From positions 186,001-250,000 of the forward strand of contig BGKB01000015.1 in assembly GCA_003116975.1 (NCBI GenBank): a stretch of DNA of 64,000 nucleotides. Direction: 5' to 3'. Every line of letters starts with the position of its first letter. Position 1 is the stretch's first letter. Position numbers and translations under genes: made by a program. The notes under the pieces were generated by a model. The model was not told the DNA's origin and did no database searches. It saw only the letters and a program-made list of their open reading frames with translations. This stretch comes from Aurantiochytrium sp. KH105 (Eukaryota > Sar > Bigyra > Thraustochytrida > Thraustochytriidae). Positions 18,899-28,454 of this stretch are shown one piece after another.

Positions 18899-21800
18899 AT
18901 GGTGCACAACGACAGGGATGACATCGAGAAGGCGACTGCCCATGGCAGGACTAGCGTCGCAACGGTGGACCTTGAGATCACATTCTCGGGCGAAAGGCGC
19001 TTCGTCGAAAAGGTCGCAATCAAGTGCGTAGAGAAACCTCTGACGATTGCAGCCCTTGTCACCCTGGTGACCATTGCCATGTCGCTTACCGTCGTCGGGG
19101 CCGGCTGGCTCGATCCCATCGAGACCGGAGTGGATGACTGGACGATCCCCACCTCCAAAGACAGCCACGTCACGGACGCTCTACGCAGCGCTCGTGACCA
19201 AATCGACTTTGCTGACAGTGCAGGCACCTATCCTGTGCGCTCGGTAGAGATTCCGTTCGCCACAATCTCCTTCATGTATGCGTGGAGCGACTCGGACGAC
19301 ACGCGCGAAATTCTGACGGCCGACAACCTCCGTCGCATGTGCGAATTCCAAAGCATCGTTACGGCAGACTCCGAGTTTCCCAAATTTTGCAAACCCAATG
19401 TTGAGCCCAATGGCCTCGACACAGAGTGTTCGAACCAGGACTATGACATTGTGTCGCTCATCTATCCTTCACTCGAAGACCAGGCAAGCTGCCCCGAGCT
19501 GACCGAAGAACAGTTCGAAGCTCGCCTTGACGTCGTTAGAGCCGATCCACAGCGCGCGGCATTTTTTCTCGAGCGCAGAATCAACAGCACAAGCGATGTC
19601 CGCCTCAAGACACGCTCCCAAGTTGCCATGTTCGGACCGCTTGGTGCAGATTCGACACCAGATGGCGCCACCTTCGAGGAGCCTGCCGAGGATTCTTTTG
19701 ATGGTGCGCAGGCTGAGATCTATAACAATTTCTACGCACGAATAGAAGACAAAATCTTCAGTTCGCAAAATATCAAGGCTACCAAGTTTATTGGGTCCGG
19801 ATACAACATCGGTGCCTTTCAACTGGGTGACGGCCTCACCGTCAGGTTCTACGCCAAGTACTTTGAGTTGACCGAATTCCACCGTGCCATTGCAATGGAC
19901 CAGGTCCTCGTTGTGTTTTCAATTGTTCTCGTCGGCACGGCGATCTGGTTTCATTTGCATAGTTTGTTCATTACAGCGGTCGGCCTCGTGGCCATTCTGG
20001 CCAGCATTCCCGTGGCTCTCTTTGTCTATACGGCCATTTGTCAGATACACTACTTTACCAACGTTCACATCGTCATCTTCTTCCTTATTCTCGGGATCGG
20101 AGCTGACGATCTTCTCGTCTTTGTGGACGCCTTCATTCAAAGCGAAAGGTACTGGTGCAGTATTCGGGGTATTCGTACCAAGAAGCAAGCCGAAGTGGCC
20201 AATGTGTATGGCACAGGCAATGCAGACGCAGAAGTTCTCATTGCGCGCCTTGTGTACACGTATAAGGCAGCTGTAGCGGCCATTATGAGCACGAGCGCAA
20301 CCACAGCGGGTGCCTTCCTGGCCACAGGTATCAGCCCCATAGCCCCAATCGCTTCCTTTGGCATCTACGCCGCACTGACTGTACTCATGAATTTTGTGTG
20401 GACGATGCTTCTTTACCCAGCTATGGTCGTCATCCATGAGCGATACATAAAAGAGCGTCGGTGTGGGTGTGCTCGTCACTGCAGGAAACGAGGTGACAGC
20501 GAGCAACGCGAGAGTACAAGCTTGAGCGTTGATGGCTTGCCCAATGCCGGCATGGACGCGGATTTTTCTTTTGAACGGTCCCAAGAAATGGACGGGTCCT
20601 TTGGCTTCGTGTGCAACGAAGCGCAACAATCGAGCAGAGCGCCGAGTATGGCCGCGCAGCGAGCAGCCCGGAGGCAAATTCAACGCGAGGAGTCTGCTGG
20701 AATGCTTCCCGGGCCCGAAAGTTTGCCGCATAGCTTTCGCGCTGAGCTCAGTGGCATCGAGGAGGAAGAGATTGGAATTTGCGATGTATCGCCCCGAGAA
20801 AGTCAAATCTACGACTCGGAACCGTACAGGGAGGTTGAAACGAGTGAAGAGTCAACCAAGGAAATGTGGGAGGAAAAGGTCTTTGCAAACGCGTACGTCC
20901 CATTCATCAGCTTTGAGGTCCCGGTGCGCATTTGCGGCCGCGAGATCAAATTTTTGCCCGTAATTTTCTGTACGCTTGTGGGAATCGCTGCTCTTGTGGG
21001 TTACATGGCGACGCGTGCCATCAAGCTCGACACACCCACAGAACCAGACCAAACGTTCCGGATAGGCCACATGCAGACGGGGTACCTTCGCGATTATTAT
21101 AGGCTCTTTCAAGGTGGATCTGACTACGCTTCATTCGAGGTCGTCTTTGGTATTGAAGGTCTCGATCGGAATGGCTTTAAGTTTCTCAACCCATTGGGAG
21201 ATCGCGGTGAAGCTGTTTGGGATTCTACGTTCGACCTCGCTTCACCCACGAGCCAAGAATACCTTCTTGAGATCTGCGACAGCTATGCTGCACTGAGCTG
21301 TACCCCGGAAGGCGCAAATACCCCACTTGAAGGCTGCGTCGGAAGCAAGACGAATGCTGTCCTCTCTGTTGACTGTACACTTCGTAATTTCCACGAGTGG
21401 CACGCGGCAAACTATCCTTCCGAAACTTCGGCGCTTGAACTCGGCCTAGAGAACCGGGAGCTTTGGGTCGAACGCCTTGCCGACTTTGCCATCAATACGA
21501 GCAGTGAAACCAGTGTGGGCATTGTCGATGGCGAGGTGCGTTTTCTTACCTTCTCTTACGAGGCTTCGCTCAAGTCCGGGCAGCCTGTGGCGATCAAGGA
21601 ACCCTTTTTCGAGCACCTTGAGACGCACCTCAGTTCCGCACGAGAAGGCGCGCCTGCAGGACTGGCCTCGATGCAGCAGACGGGCTTCGACATGCTATGG
21701 ATTCACACGGAAATTGGCATTGTCACTGGCATGTTTGAGGGTCTGGCCATCAGCATTCCCATTGCCTTCCTTGTTCTCGTTGCCTCAACGTTGAACCTGG

Positions 21801-22348
21801 TTCTCTCTGCGATCGCGGTACTTGGCATCGTGAGCATTGTTGTGGCCGTGCTCGGTTCATGCCAGTTGCTGGGCTGGTCGCTCGGTGTTGCCGAAGCCAT
21901 GGCCGCGGTCATGGTTGTCGGGCTCAGCGTTGACTATAGCACGCTCCATGGCACCAGCTATGCATATGCAGCGCGCGCGGGACTCCAGACGCGCAAGGAG
22001 CGCTTCCGTTTTTCTGCCATTATCATTGGGCCCACTGTCATTGCCGGCGCCTTGACCACGGCTGGCTCCGCAGTTCCCATGTTTGGTGCTCAGCTCGAAT
22101 TCTTCTTCAAGATGGCCATTCTTCTCACGGGAACAATTGCGTACAGTTTGCTCGTCACCGAATTCATGGTCATGCCCCTCTTTCGCATCATTGGCCCAGA
22201 GGGTTCATTCGCGGACGTGTCGGCCATGGCGCGAGCACTTCGGATGCGTTGTGGCCCTCAGTCTGAGGTTGATGATCTCGAAAAGGATGAAAAGAACTAT
22301 CCTGAAGAGGGCAATCCGGCTTCCAGTGTCTCGAGTTCATCGACTTGA
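18899..22348 (+). CDS. Patched/Dispatched-like RND transporter (paralogue B)
   Basis: This 1,149-residue tandem paralogue of the preceding gene has the same order of blocks: the VDDWTIPTS motif after TM1, the Cys-bearing luminal loop, GADD (401-404) in TM4, GTPTEPDQ-like DTPTEPDQ at the start of the second luminal loop, and GLSVDYSTLHGTSY (from 1008) in TM10. The main difference is a longer cytosolic segment between TM6 and TM7 (about 523-675), rich in Ser, Glu and Arg and poorly matched to paralogue A. The C-terminus has an acidic, Ser-rich tail instead of KKK. The ATG at 18899 has A at -3 and G at +4. Codon use is less GC-biased than in A. The substrate (sterol, lipid or lipidated cargo) is inferred from family only. 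Confidence 0.9.
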   Translation: MVHNDRDDIEKATAHGRTSVATVDLEITFSGERRFVEKVAIKCVEKPLTIAALVTLVTIAMSLTVVGAGWLDPIETGVDDWTIPTSKDSHVTDALRSARDQIDFADSAGTYPVRSVEIPFATISFMYAWSDSDDTREILTADNLRRMCEFQSIVTADSEFPKFCKPNVEPNGLDTECSNQDYDIVSLIYPSLEDQASCPELTEEQFEARLDVVRADPQRAAFFLERRINSTSDVRLKTRSQVAMFGPLGADSTPDGATFEEPAEDSFDGAQAEIYNNFYARIEDKIFSSQNIKATKFIGSGYNIGAFQLGDGLTVRFYAKYFELTEFHRAIAMDQVLVVFSIVLVGTAIWFHLHSLFITAVGLVAILASIPVALFVYTAICQIHYFTNVHIVIFFLILGIGADDLLVFVDAFIQSERYWCSIRGIRTKKQAEVANVYGTGNADAEVLIARLVYTYKAAVAAIMSTSATTAGAFLATGISPIAPIASFGIYAALTVLMNFVWTMLLYPAMVVIHERYIKERRCGCARHCRKRGDSEQRESTSLSVDGLPNAGMDADFSFERSQEMDGSFGFVCNEAQQSSRAPSMAAQRAARRQIQREESAGMLPGPESLPHSFRAELSGIEEEEIGICDVSPRESQIYDSEPYREVETSEESTKEMWEEKVFANAYVPFISFEVPVRICGREIKFLPVIFCTLVGIAALVGYMATRAIKLDTPTEPDQTFRIGHMQTGYLRDYYRLFQGGSDYASFEVVFGIEGLDRNGFKFLNPLGDRGEAVWDSTFDLASPTSQEYLLEICDSYAALSCTPEGANTPLEGCVGSKTNAVLSVDCTLRNFHEWHAANYPSETSALELGLENRELWVERLADFAINTSSETSVGIVDGEVRFLTFSYEASLKSGQPVAIKEPFFEHLETHLSSAREGAPAGLASMQQTGFDMLWIHTEIGIVTGMFEGLAISIPIAFLVLVASTLNLVLSAIAVLGIVSIVVAVLGSCQLLGWSLGVAEAMAAVMVVGLSVDYSTLHGTSYAYAARAGLQTRKERFRFSAIIIGPTVIAGALTTAGSAVPMFGAQLEFFFKMAILLTGTIAYSLLVTEFMVMPLFRIIGPEGSFADVSAMARALRMRCGPQSEVDDLEKDEKNYPEEGNPASSVSSSST

Positions 22349-22724
22349 ACCATCGGGACGATCTTCCGCGAGACGGTATGATGGTATGCAGACAGCATCG
22401 CGTCAGCCAGCGAGCTAGCTGCAGCTGCAGCATGGACTTACTTATGCGTGAAAGGTGGATTCAAGGTTTCATTGACCATTGCGGGGGAGTACTTGTAGTT
22501 AGTGTGAATGTGAGTTCTCGTGAGGCCCACTGTAAGGGTATTTCTAAGTAAGGAAGGGAAAAGTAGGCGATCTAGAGGGGCACCGGATTTGCGCGTCGTG
22601 TTGACAGCGGTTCCCTTTCGCCTCGGAAAAATTCTACAAGCGGGTTCTTAGGTGGTTCGACCGATGCAATTCGTAGCATGCTCTTTATATACACTCTTAG
22701 CAGCAGCCAGCTCTCACCACGCAG
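22349..22724. other. 3' flank of paralogue B
   Basis: There is no gene. A TATATA-type element occurs at 22685-22692, about 35 bases before the ATG of the small frame at 22725. Confidence 0.5.
22685..22692 (+). promoter_or_regulatory. TATA-like element
   Basis: TTATATAC in otherwise mixed sequence lies about 35 bases upstream of a 58-codon frame. The motif is seen, but promoter use is inferred. Confidence 0.3.
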
Positions 22725-22901
22725 ATGTTTAGTTCTGTGTCGTCAGAGGTATACGAAAGATCCTTTTCCAGAGCTTGGGAACTTTCCCGCCTACCCTTTG
22801 ATATCTTCATCGAGACTGAGACCGAGATCGAGACCACCTGTGGACGCTGGTTACTCTCTGAAACGCAGCTGCAAGTTCTCGACGTCACCGGCCCACCTTA
22901 A
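22725..22901 (+). CDS. possible small protein (58 residues)
   Basis: ATG at 22725 to TAA at 22899-22901 encodes 58 residues: MFSSVSSEVYERSFSRAWEL, then a segment with IETETEIETT and a C-terminal LLSETQLQVLDV. The composition is protein-like, mixed rather than Arg/Pro-rich, and a TATA-like element lies 35 bases upstream. It has no recognised domain, signal peptide or membrane helix. The GAGACC-type repetition that encodes ETETEIET could mean it is chance. It sits between paralogue B and the katanin-like gene, all on the plus strand. Confidence 0.3.
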   Translation: MFSSVSSEVYERSFSRAWELSRLPFDIFIETETEIETTCGRWLLSETQLQVLDVTGPP

Positions 22902-22974
22902 ATGATGTACTTGCGCAACCCCAATTTTCATAACGGCAATTTACAGTTTGTATTTTATTTTTGAGGCAATCGAT

Positions 22975-23111
22975 CGGTCAATGACAGAGACTGGAAAAGA
23001 AGGAATTGAAGGCAGCGCAGCGCAGCGCAGCACAGTGCGAGGTTGTGAAGTGAAGTGCAGTGCAGCGTAGCGCAGCGCGGTGCAGCGCAGAGAGGCGCAG
23101 CACGCGAAACG
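22975..23111. repeat. GCAGC/GCAGT slippage tract in the katanin-like leader
   Basis: The last 100 bases before the ATG at 23112 are built of imperfect GCAGCGCAGT pentamers. The same GCAGC pentamers recur at about 25190-25215 and 52785-52830. Confidence 0.7.
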
Positions 23112-24704
23112 ATGACGAGCACGTTGCGCGCACTCAAGGCGAAAAGCGCATCCAAGGCCATTCAGGAAAAACGGCAGCTTGACCGGAGACGCGAGCTGGT
23201 ATGTCTGACACATCAGTTTCTCGTGGATCAAGGGTTTTTTGCGGCTGCAGATCAGCTTCAACAGGATGCAGGCATCTCGCTGAGCAAGTTTGAGGTCGCG
23301 GACAATATGGATCTGCCCATCGTTTTCCAGCACTTTCTCGAATATTATGAGATGCGATTCGGAAAGCTGCCCAAGATCATGCGCAAGCTCGATGCAAGCG
23401 AGGTGAGCGCCAAGAAAGCTCTGCTGCGCGGTACAGGGAATGGTAATAGCAATAGCAACAGCAATAGCAATGGAAATCCCGCGACATCAGCAGTGCCGGC
23501 ATCGGGAACTGGGTCTTCGGGTCCGGCAACGATGTCCACGCGTCGTGCCGCTGCAGGTCGCAAGGGAGAACTTTCATTGATGGGGTCATCGAGCAGCTCG
23601 CTGTCAGAAGGCGCTCGCAGCACGCAAGACGAAATGGAAATTTCCGGGCATGCGGTAAGCTCTGCGAACAGAGATCAGCACGGTGGAAACCAGGCTCTCG
23701 ATGCGGAAGTGGAAAGTTCGCCCGCAGACCGCTTGTTACGGCCGCTTTCACAGTTTTTAGCGGGATCCTCGAACGAGACGCGCGAGCTCGCCCTCACTAT
23801 TTCCCGCGATATTTTTACGGAGAACCCAGAGGTCCGCTGGGAAGACGTGGTGGGTCTCGAGGACGCAAAGCGGCTCTTGCACGAGGCGGTGGTAATGCCT
23901 GCGCGGTACCCGGAGCTTTTCCAGGGCGGTTTGGTCTCTCCATGGAAAGGTGTTTTACTGTTTGGCCCGCCTGGCACGGGCAAGACGATGCTTGCCAAGG
24001 CAGTTGCAACCGAATGTCGCACGACGTTTTTCAACATATCGGCGTCTTCGATTGTGAGTCGGTACCGGGGCGATTCGGAAAAACTGATTCGCATCCTCTT
24101 TGAGCTCGCTCGCTACCATGCGCCGAGTACGATCTTTTTGGACGAGATCGACTCAATCATGGGCCAGCGCGGGGGTAGCGGCGGTGGCGGTGCTGGCGAG
24201 CACGAGGCCAGTCGCCGCATGAAGACGGAGCTGCTGATCCAGATGGATGGTCTCGCCAAGGCCGAAGATGCCGGGATCTTCGTGCTCGCCGCGAGCAATC
24301 TTCCGTGGGAGCTGGACCACGCGCTCTTGCGCCGCTTGGAGAAGCGCGTCCGCGTGGAGTTGCCGTGCGCCGCAGGACGTCAGCGCATCTTCGAGAAGCT
24401 GCTCCCCGCGGACCACCGCACGCAGGGCATCGAGTACGCCGCCCTGGCCGCTCGCACGGACGGCTACTCGTGCGCGGACCTGAGCCTGCTCTGCAAGGAG
24501 GCCGCCATGTACCCCATCCGGCGCGCCATTGCGAGTCTGCACGCGGGCGCGGGAGACGCCGCTGCCGCCGCGCCGGGCAAGCTCGCCGTGGGGCCTGTCA
24601 CGCGCGACGACGCGCTCTCGGCGCTGCAGGCCACGCGCCCTTCTGCCCACGCCGCCTCGGAGCAGGCCTACGCGCGCTGGCAGGACAGCCACGGCTCCTC
24701 GTGA
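23112..24704 (+). CDS. katanin p60-like AAA ATPase (KATNAL2 type)
   Basis: The product has 530 residues, close to the length of animal KATNAL2. An N-terminal LisH motif lies at about 26-60 (ELVCLTHQFLVDQGFFAAAD). A Ser/Asn-rich linker follows, with a GNGNSNSNSN run encoded by an AATAGC-type repeat. The AAA module begins at about 236 (NPEVRWEDVVGLEDAKRLLH), with Walker A GPPGTGKT at 285-292, Walker B IFLDEID at 341-347, and a sensor-type AASN at 393-396. The pore-loop region reads SRYRGDSEKL. Proteins of this family sever or remodel microtubules, often at cilia and basal bodies, which fits an organism with a flagellate stage. The ATG at 23112 was chosen because LisH follows it. The next in-frame ATG upstream is in repetitive leader. 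A Gly-rich loop (354-361) follows Walker B. Confidence 0.92.
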   Translation: MTSTLRALKAKSASKAIQEKRQLDRRRELVCLTHQFLVDQGFFAAADQLQQDAGISLSKFEVADNMDLPIVFQHFLEYYEMRFGKLPKIMRKLDASEVSAKKALLRGTGNGNSNSNSNSNGNPATSAVPASGTGSSGPATMSTRRAAAGRKGELSLMGSSSSSLSEGARSTQDEMEISGHAVSSANRDQHGGNQALDAEVESSPADRLLRPLSQFLAGSSNETRELALTISRDIFTENPEVRWEDVVGLEDAKRLLHEAVVMPARYPELFQGGLVSPWKGVLLFGPPGTGKTMLAKAVATECRTTFFNISASSIVSRYRGDSEKLIRILFELARYHAPSTIFLDEIDSIMGQRGGSGGGGAGEHEASRRMKTELLIQMDGLAKAEDAGIFVLAASNLPWELDHALLRRLEKRVRVELPCAAGRQRIFEKLLPADHRTQGIEYAALAARTDGYSCADLSLLCKEAAMYPIRRAIASLHAGAGDAAAAAPGKLAVGPVTRDDALSALQATRPSAHAASEQAYARWQDSHGSS

Positions 24705-25729
24705 CTCGGGCTTCCCATCTCGCCACGGCGCACCTTTTCCACGCCGCACGAGCCCAGGCAAGACACGTCAAGTCCCGTCAAGTCACGTCAAGTCACGTCC
24801 GCGAGCGTTGCCTTTCCAGCGAGCGAGCGAGCGACTGCGACCACGGCGACGGCGAGCGAGCGAGCGTGCGCCGCTTCTCACGTTAGTACCTCGAAGCTGC
24901 CACTCCCGTTCTAGCCTACTATCTGTTCTCTCCTCCCTCGCCGGCCGCTGCCGCGATCGATCTCGCAGTGCGCCAAATCTGGCGCGCGCCTCGTCTCCCC
25001 CGCGGCCTCTTCCCCCGCTCGCCCTCCGCCAGCCCGGCCAGGCCACGCGCGCACGCCGCGCCTCTTCCGGTCGCGTCCCACCAAGATCTGCCACATCTCC
25101 ATCTCCATCTCCATCGCCATCTCCCGCCTCGCCTCGCCTCGCCTCGCATCCCGGCGCACCCCATCGCATCGCAGCGCATCCCGTCCCATCGCAGCGCAGC
25201 GCAGCGCAGCGCACGCGTCGCAGCGCAGCCCGGCGCGCTCGAAGCGAGCCCCGCCGCGCGGCGCGAGCGCGTGCAGCACGTGCGCGCACACACGCGCACA
25301 CGCACGCGCGGCCTCCGCTTATTTATTTATTCTTCATTCCCTGCTGCCTGCTAGCGGGACCTCGCTCGGTGGCGGGTCGATCTGCGCTGACTGGGCGCGG
25401 CCGCATTCTGCACTTGCGGCGCCGCATTCCCGACTGTGGCCTGCAGCCCGGCTGTTTGTTTGCCTGCCAGTGTGCGGGAGGAGGAAAGAACGATCGACCG
25501 CTCGCCGAGCGGAGCCGGCGCGTGCGCGGCCGAGGAGGAGGCAGAGCAGAGCGGCAACGAGGGGGAGATCAACGAGGAGGAGGAGGTATCGGTCGGTCGG
25601 CGACGGCGACGAGAGCGGCACGGCGCGCAGGCGCAGGCGCAGGCGCAGGCGAGGCGAGGACGACCAGGCGGGACTGGCTGGCTTGGCTTGGCTGCGAGCG
25701 GGTCGACGGCGCGTCGAGTCGAGGGGGCG
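24705..25729. other. intergenic leader rich in short repeats
   Basis: No gene. There are GTCAAGTCAC repeats (24766-24799), GAGC and GCGA tracts, CATCTC hexamers then CGCCT pentamers (25092-25150), and a GCAGC tract. One GCACTTGC octamer lies at 25410-25417, 313 bases before the next start codon. Confidence 0.6.
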
Positions 25730-27481
25730 ATGGCGGGCGCCATGGACGCCTCGCGCATTCGCGAGCTGCTGCTGGACTTTTACCAGACGCACGACCCGCA
25801 GAGACTAGCGGCGGGGCTAGACATCTTCTCGATGGTGATCTGGACGCAAAAGAACGGGATCGATGCCCTGAACGAACTGCTCGACGACCAATACGGCGTC
25901 GGTATCGACCCGAACAAACGCCTCGGAGGCGCCAAGCAAGATTTCAAACGCTTTAGCACGCTCATGGCGTCCTCGGATAGGCACGAAGAACCCGAGACGC
26001 AGCATCACATTCGCGAAAAGCTTTTTGAATTCTACGAGGAACATGACCCCTCCAAGCTCGGACGTGTCGACGACTTTGTGCAGTATATTATGATGCACGG
26101 CGTTGACGCCTTCAATCGCAAGCTCATGAACAAATACGGCGAGGGCATCACTCTCGAGGATGATGCCATGTCTGGCCCACCGGCGCCGCCAGCGCGGGCG
26201 GCCGCGCCTCCTGCACCGCCCAAGCGCAAGTCGAAAAACCGGTTGCCGCCCCCGCCCCCTGCAGCCCCGCACCGCGCTCACCACAATGAGCCCGGTCCAG
26301 AGCCCGGCGACACTGCCGACGAGGATGACGACGAGGACGACATGGATGATTTGCCACCCCCGCCCCCTCCCACAGAGTCCATGGTCGTCGGCGAGGGTAT
26401 CGATGACCGGCGCGCCAAGCTGCGCGAAAAGCTCGAGGCGTACTACTTGGACCATGACCCGGCAAAGCTCACGCATCTTGACGCGATCGTTGAATGGGGT
26501 CTCGGCATTGGAGAGGAAGAGCTCGAGGAGAAGCTGATCCAGCTGTATGGGTCTGGGTTCTCCGAGGCCGCGCCCGAGAGAAAGCCAAGCGTAGTGGAGA
26601 ATGTACGTCGGTCTCTTCAATCGGTGGCTGCTGCGGCAGGGCTCCGGCATAAGCCCATCAAACCTACGCCTCCCCCCGCGTCGCGCTTCAAACCAGCGCC
26701 ACCCCGGGCTCCCAAGACACAGGCACGAGGTGCGTGGCCTCCGCCTCAACCTTCGCCCGCACTGAAAAAGCTTGGCGGCGGGGGACCCGACTTTACAGCA
26801 ACTCCTCCTGGCGTCGTCCGTAGCAGGGCTGGAAGTTTTACAGGCGCTCATGCGCAGCAGCACCCTCCGGCATCGCGTCGTCCATCGGCCACGAAACCGC
26901 CGCCGCCGCGGGCCAAGCCGACAAAGCCCGTCTCTCCCTGGGGCGTTGTCGATCCGTCTTCTCGACCTACGCCGATCGTGCGCGCCGAAGCCGACGCTAA
27001 CGAGGATATGCCCTGCAACTTTTATGAACTCGATCTCACCGGAGCAAGCTTTGGCATGTGCAAGTGCGGCTATTCGCGTCTTGCGCACGTCAAGGGATCC
27101 TCCGAGTACCGTCATGCCATGGAGTCTCGTCAGCGGAATGGTTCTGCTGTCGCTCGCAACGCGCGCAAGTTTGAGCCCCGCAAGCCCGCGCCGCCGACGC
27201 GTGAGCAAGAGCATGCGCCCGCGCATGAAGGTTTTGTAGCGAAGGCTGCACAAAAGGCCAATGGCGGGCCGAAGCGAGCCGACGTCGTTGCCCATGGTGG
27301 CGAAAAGGGCGGCGACCATGCCTGTAACCACTTTGTTTTGGACCTCATGAGTCAGTCATATGGCGTCTGTGAGTGCGGATTCCCACGTGACCAGCACAAG
27401 GCTGCCGCCAAGGCGCCTGCTGCTGCCCGTGGCGGCGTTGGAGGTTTCGCACAGCGTCTGTCTCGCCGCGTTCGTTTCTGA
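25730..27481 (+). CDS. HDP-repeat protein with two Cys3His motifs
   Basis: The product has 583 residues. Three related helical repeats of about 45 residues begin at about 10, 94 and 231; each has the pattern (I/L)RE.L...Y..HDP.(K/R)L, ending in a Tyr-Gly step. I know similar repeats from kinetoplastid and other protist proteins but not their function. A long Pro/Ala-rich, disordered linker follows, with polyproline runs (about 173 and 209) that could bind SH3- or EVH1-type domains, and an acidic patch (197-207). Two matched Cys/His motifs end the protein: C429-X14-C444-X-C446-X6-H453 and C532-X14-C547-X-C549-X6-H556, with conserved F, LDL and CG. These probably bind zinc. The start is the ATG at 25730; the ATG at 25742 has a better context and would shorten it by four residues. 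Confidence 0.8.
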   Translation: MAGAMDASRIRELLLDFYQTHDPQRLAAGLDIFSMVIWTQKNGIDALNELLDDQYGVGIDPNKRLGGAKQDFKRFSTLMASSDRHEEPETQHHIREKLFEFYEEHDPSKLGRVDDFVQYIMMHGVDAFNRKLMNKYGEGITLEDDAMSGPPAPPARAAAPPAPPKRKSKNRLPPPPPAAPHRAHHNEPGPEPGDTADEDDDEDDMDDLPPPPPPTESMVVGEGIDDRRAKLREKLEAYYLDHDPAKLTHLDAIVEWGLGIGEEELEEKLIQLYGSGFSEAAPERKPSVVENVRRSLQSVAAAAGLRHKPIKPTPPPASRFKPAPPRAPKTQARGAWPPPQPSPALKKLGGGGPDFTATPPGVVRSRAGSFTGAHAQQHPPASRRPSATKPPPPRAKPTKPVSPWGVVDPSSRPTPIVRAEADANEDMPCNFYELDLTGASFGMCKCGYSRLAHVKGSSEYRHAMESRQRNGSAVARNARKFEPRKPAPPTREQEHAPAHEGFVAKAAQKANGGPKRADVVAHGGEKGGDHACNHFVLDLMSQSYGVCECGFPRDQHKAAAKAPAAARGGVGGFAQRLSRRVRF

Positions 27482-27956
27482 GTCCTTTTTCTTTTCTTTC
27501 TTCACATTTTCTTTAGCCTATCTGATTTATGACGTTTTGTTGTTTCTTTGTTGCTTTTTTTATAATATTCTGGAAATTACAAGACCATGCGCAAGAAAAC
27601 AGAACGAATTACAATTCATTTTTGCACCTATCTTTGTCAGTTTGCTGGCAGACGAACTCGAAATTGCGGCATGCCCTGATTCTATTGCGTGCCGTCCAAA
27701 ATCGTGAAAAGCCGGCCGTCAATGCCTTCTTGCTGCTGTCTATTGTACAATGTGAGCGAGTGTCGACTCAATTCCCGCAATTCTTTGCAACGCTGGCATC
27801 GCTTCACAATAAGCCACGGCGGCCAAGTAAGAACGCAACCGCGAGAGAGTGACGGCCATGTTTCGTCGCAGCCCTCCATGGCGGGCGCCCTCTTTTACCC
27901 AAACAACCAAGTTTACAAATGAAACCAAAACAAGCTCGTCTTCAGCCTACCGCGTT
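27482..27956. other. convergent 3' region
   Basis: AT-rich 3' sequence lies between the HDP-repeat gene (+) and the small minus-strand gene. I see no gene, although T-rich stretches around 27480-27570 may hold the 3' end signal of the plus gene. Confidence 0.5.
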
Positions 27957-28355
27957 TCACAGCTTGGACCGCAGCCAGAGCTTCTTGCGCGCGGCCTCGC
28001 TCGACGGCGGCTTCGTCGCGCCGGGAGTCGCCGTCTTCCCCTGGCCAAGCTGGTCCTCCTGGTCCTGGTTCCGAGGACTCGCTTGCTCCGCCTGCGCCAT
28101 CCTCTCCTCCTGCGCGGGCTGCCGCGGCGCCCGGTTCTCTTCAAGCTCCTCGCGGTCGCGGTCGGCGGCGGGCGCGAGGCGCAGGTACGCCTCGAGCGCG
28201 GCGCCCGTGCCGGGGGACTTGGCCATCGTCTCGGGCCCCTTGCTCTTGCGTTCTGCTGCTGGTTTCGGGTTTTGGTTTCGGGTTTTGGTTTTGGTTTCGC
28301 TCTCCTGGCTGCTCTCTCTGTCTACAGCACTGCCCTGCACTAACGACGTCGCCAT
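27957..28355 (-). CDS. hypothetical small hydrophilic protein
   Basis: A 132-residue frame from ATG at 28355 runs divergently from the J-domain gene, with only 99 bases between start codons. It is Lys/Glu/Gln-rich and probably disordered, with a central ALEAYLRLAP helix, an acidic RDREELEENRAP segment, and a basic end AARKKLWLRSKL. No domain is recognised. Part of the N-terminal coding sequence comes from a GGTTTTGG-type repeat at about 28258-28300, which weakens the upstream start; the internal ATG giving MAKSPGTGAA is an alternative. The head-to-head arrangement and clean stop support a gene, but it could be spurious. Confidence 0.4.
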   Translation of the reverse strand: MATSLVQGSAVDRESSQESETKTKTRNQNPKPAAERKSKGPETMAKSPGTGAALEAYLRLAPAADRDREELEENRAPRQPAQEERMAQAEQASPRNQDQEDQLGQGKTATPGATKPPSSEAARKKLWLRSKL

Positions 28356-28454
28356 CGCATCGCCTTTATCGCCACCGAGGTGACACGGGCGAGACTCGAG
28401 CAGCGGTGCAGCAGACCCGGAGCGCTCGAGGCGCGCGGGAGGCGCGCGGAGGCG

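Noticed and set aside
25817-27331. 504-codon minus-strand frame opposite the HDP-repeat gene
   Set aside because: The plus strand carries clear repeats and Cys/His motifs; the antisense peptide has none.
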